A stretch of 5,911 bases of DNA from Candidatus Desantisiibacteriota bacterium (lineage in GTDB: Bacteria; JACRDZ01): positions 1 through 5,911 of the forward strand of contig JACQWU010000309.1 of NCBI GenBank assembly GCA_016209155.1. Direction: 5' to 3'. The notes beneath the pieces were generated by a model. The model was not told where the DNA came from, did not search any database, and saw nothing but the letters and a program-made list of their open reading frames with translations. Within the stretch, counting starts at the first letter, position 1; the number at the start of each line of letters is the position of its first letter. The translations under genes and the position numbers were made by a program. Positions 4,409 to 5,911 of the stretch are shown here, one piece after another.

Positions 4409-5911
4409 TTATTCCCTTGTTTCCAGTACAATGTTCTTTATTATTGGGTTAATTTGGGAGGAATCGAACAAATAAAAAGGTTCATGAGTTAAATTTATCA
4501 TGGATTCGTCCTTTGGTTTTGGGATATCACCGGGATTATGAATCTTATCAAGAGAATAATCTCTTTTTTCTTCTTTTAAATATTCATCATACATTAATTT
4601 TGCGATAGGAGCGCTGGACTGTCCGCCTTCTCCCCCGTGTTCGATCAATATTGCAATTGCAATTTTAGGGTCTTTCATTGGAGCGCATGTTACAAACCAG
4701 GCATGGGGCCTAATCTGTTCAGGTATTTTGTTTGTTTCAATATCATCATAATAATCTTGCTTTGCCGCCATCTGAGCGGTACCGGTTTTCCCCAAAATAT
4801 TTAAACCGGGGATACGTGTCCTGCGGCCTGTACCCCAGCGATTAACTACTTTCCATAAAGCATCTCTTATTATTTCCAGGGTTTTTGCGGAAATATTTAT
4901 TTTAGATATCTCTTTTCGGGGAATTTTATAAATAATTCTATTATTTACAGATACAACCTCTCTGACAAGATGCGGCTGCCATAAAACACCTCCATTAACA
5001 ATTAATGATATCATATTTGCCATTTGGACAGGCGTAACAAGTAAGGCTCCCTGTCCAACTCCTATTAAAATATTATCACCAGGGTACCAGGGCAGCTTTG
5101 TTGCGGATTTTTTCCAGGACGGATTCGGAACAAGTCCATTTCTTTCCTGACTGAGATCAATCCCTGTTGCTTTGCCGAGTCCAAACATAAGTGCGTATTT
5201 TTCAACCTTTTTTATTCCGGCATTAAGACCCAATTTATAAAAAAATATATTGCATGAATTAATCAGCGCTTCAGTAACATTTATTCTTCCATGCCCTTCC
5301 TTTTTCCAGCATTTGTATTTAGCATTACCGTAAATAAATTCTCCGAGGCATTCTTCCGTAAATTCCGCATCAATGACTTTTTCTTCCAGAGCTGTAATAG
5401 CTATAAGAATTTTGAATGTTGAACCGGGAGGATATGCTCCCATTATTGTACGATTGATCAAAGGGTGCATAGGATTATCATTAAGTTCTTTCCATAATTC
5501 AGAGGATATTTGCCCGGCAAATAAATTGGGATTAAACCCCGGCTTACTCACCATTGCCAGAATTTCTCCGCTCCTGGGATCAAGAGCCACAATTGCGCCG
5601 GTTTTACCCTCCATAGCTTTCTCAGCCACTTCCTGTAAATTTTTATCTATTGTAAGTATTAGATTATATCCCGGGACAGGATCATCTATAACATTTGTTC
5701 CAAGCTGCTGCCCTATTGCATTAACTTCTATGATGCGTTTACCGTCTTTTCCTCTTAAAAATTTTTCATATTTTTTCTCAAGCCCTGTTTTTCCGATCGT
5801 GTCATCCTGACGGTAGTTACTATATTCACTTTTCTTAAGTTCATTGTCATTTATCTTCCCCAGGTAACCGAAAAAATGAGCCCCAAATTCTCCCCTTATA
5901 TAATCACGGCG
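4409..5911 (-). CDS. mrdA: Penicillin-binding protein 2, peptidoglycan transpeptidase (5' partial)
   Basis: PBP2 cross-links peptidoglycan in the periplasm during cell elongation, working with RodA and the rod complex. The last 500 residues are present; the N-terminal membrane anchor and part of the pedestal domain are outside the window, and the frame is open to the right edge. Visible residues 1-95 are the end of the pedestal (RRDYIRGEFGAHFFGYLGKI; IGKTGLEKKYEKFLRG; NAIGQQL), typical of PBP2. The transpeptidase domain has all three catalytic motifs: STFK (Ser codon 5420-5422), SCN (5255-5257 on) and KTG (4787-4789 on). CW.KEGHG, GIDLSQERNGLVPNPSWKK, WYPGDNILIGVGQG and HAWFVTCAP point to PBP2 rather than FtsI. 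A charged tail of about 50 residues follows the core. The internal GTG at 5627-5629 is a valine codon within the domain, not the start. It is unrelated to the efflux operon in function. Confidence 0.94.
   Translation of the reverse strand, partial: RRDYIRGEFGAHFFGYLGKINDNELKKSEYSNYRQDDTIGKTGLEKKYEKFLRGKDGKRIIEVNAIGQQLGTNVIDDPVPGYNLILTIDKNLQEVAEKAMEGKTGAIVALDPRSGEILAMVSKPGFNPNLFAGQISSELWKELNDNPMHPLINRTIMGAYPPGSTFKILIAITALEEKVIDAEFTEECLGEFIYGNAKYKCWKKEGHGRINVTEALINSCNIFFYKLGLNAGIKKVEKYALMFGLGKATGIDLSQERNGLVPNPSWKKSATKLPWYPGDNILIGVGQGALLVTPVQMANMISLIVNGGVLWQPHLVREVVSVNNRIIYKIPRKEISKINISAKTLEIIRDALWKVVNRWGTGRRTRIPGLNILGKTGTAQMAAKQDYYDDIETNKIPEQIRPHAWFVTCAPMKDPKIAIAILIEHGGEGGQSSAPIAKLMYDEYLKEEKRDYSLDKIHNPGDIPKPKDESMINLTHEPFYLFDSSQINPIIKNIVLETRE

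Noticed and set aside
5627-5629. GTG as the start of the PBP2 gene
   Set aside because: It lies inside the conserved protein; the frame continues upstream with clear PBP2 sequence to the window edge.
5373-5810. Plus-strand open frame of 145 codons
   Set aside because: It is antisense to the PBP2 transpeptidase gene with no independent support.

Overview
This is an AT-rich window from a Gram-negative bacterium. The outer-membrane efflux protein, lipoprotein-type periplasmic adaptor and RND pump all imply two membranes, and penicillin-binding protein 2 implies a peptidoglycan wall with lateral (rod-type) synthesis. The AT-rich codon use, the heptamer repeats between genes and a decayed Roadblock/LC7 fragment suggest an uncultured environmental lineage. 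I cannot name the phylum from the sequence alone.

All intact genes read on the minus strand. From right to left they are: the C-terminal 500 residues of penicillin-binding protein 2 (4409-5911, 5' end outside the window); about 600 bases with no intact gene (3811-4408); then a four-gene efflux operon. The operon is a TetR-family regulator (3220-3810), a TolC-type outer-membrane channel (1920-3206), a lipoprotein-type membrane-fusion adaptor (453-1892), and the first 76 residues of an RND inner-membrane pump (1-230, continuing off the left edge).

The operon has one convincing promoter, a TTGACA box and a TATTTT box 17 bases apart (3852-3880). A near-perfect palindrome, CTGACTAATCAGTCAG (3829-3844), overlaps the expected transcription start, so the TetR protein probably represses its own operon until a toxic ligand releases it. 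The pump, adaptor and channel would then form a tripartite exporter spanning the envelope. The first two gene junctions are tight (13 and 27 bases). The adaptor-pump junction is 222 bases and is filled by a repeat element.

That element (about 250-449) is the most unusual structure here. It holds eleven perfect 7-base units of two kinds (CTCATTG and CTCATCA), a shorter array of the same family in inverted orientation 90 bases away, and a second heptamer family (TCGTCCN) in the loop between them. It would be transcribed inside the operon mRNA and could fold into a long hairpin just upstream of the pump's ribosome binding site.

The gene-poor stretch holds two abutting remnants on opposite strands: part of a TPR-repeat gene (+, about 4017-4238) and part of a Roadblock/LC7-domain gene (-, about 4226-4357). 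They look like debris of a rearrangement. I do not see a complete novel system. The best leads are the repeat element inside the efflux operon and the TPR/Roadblock scar.
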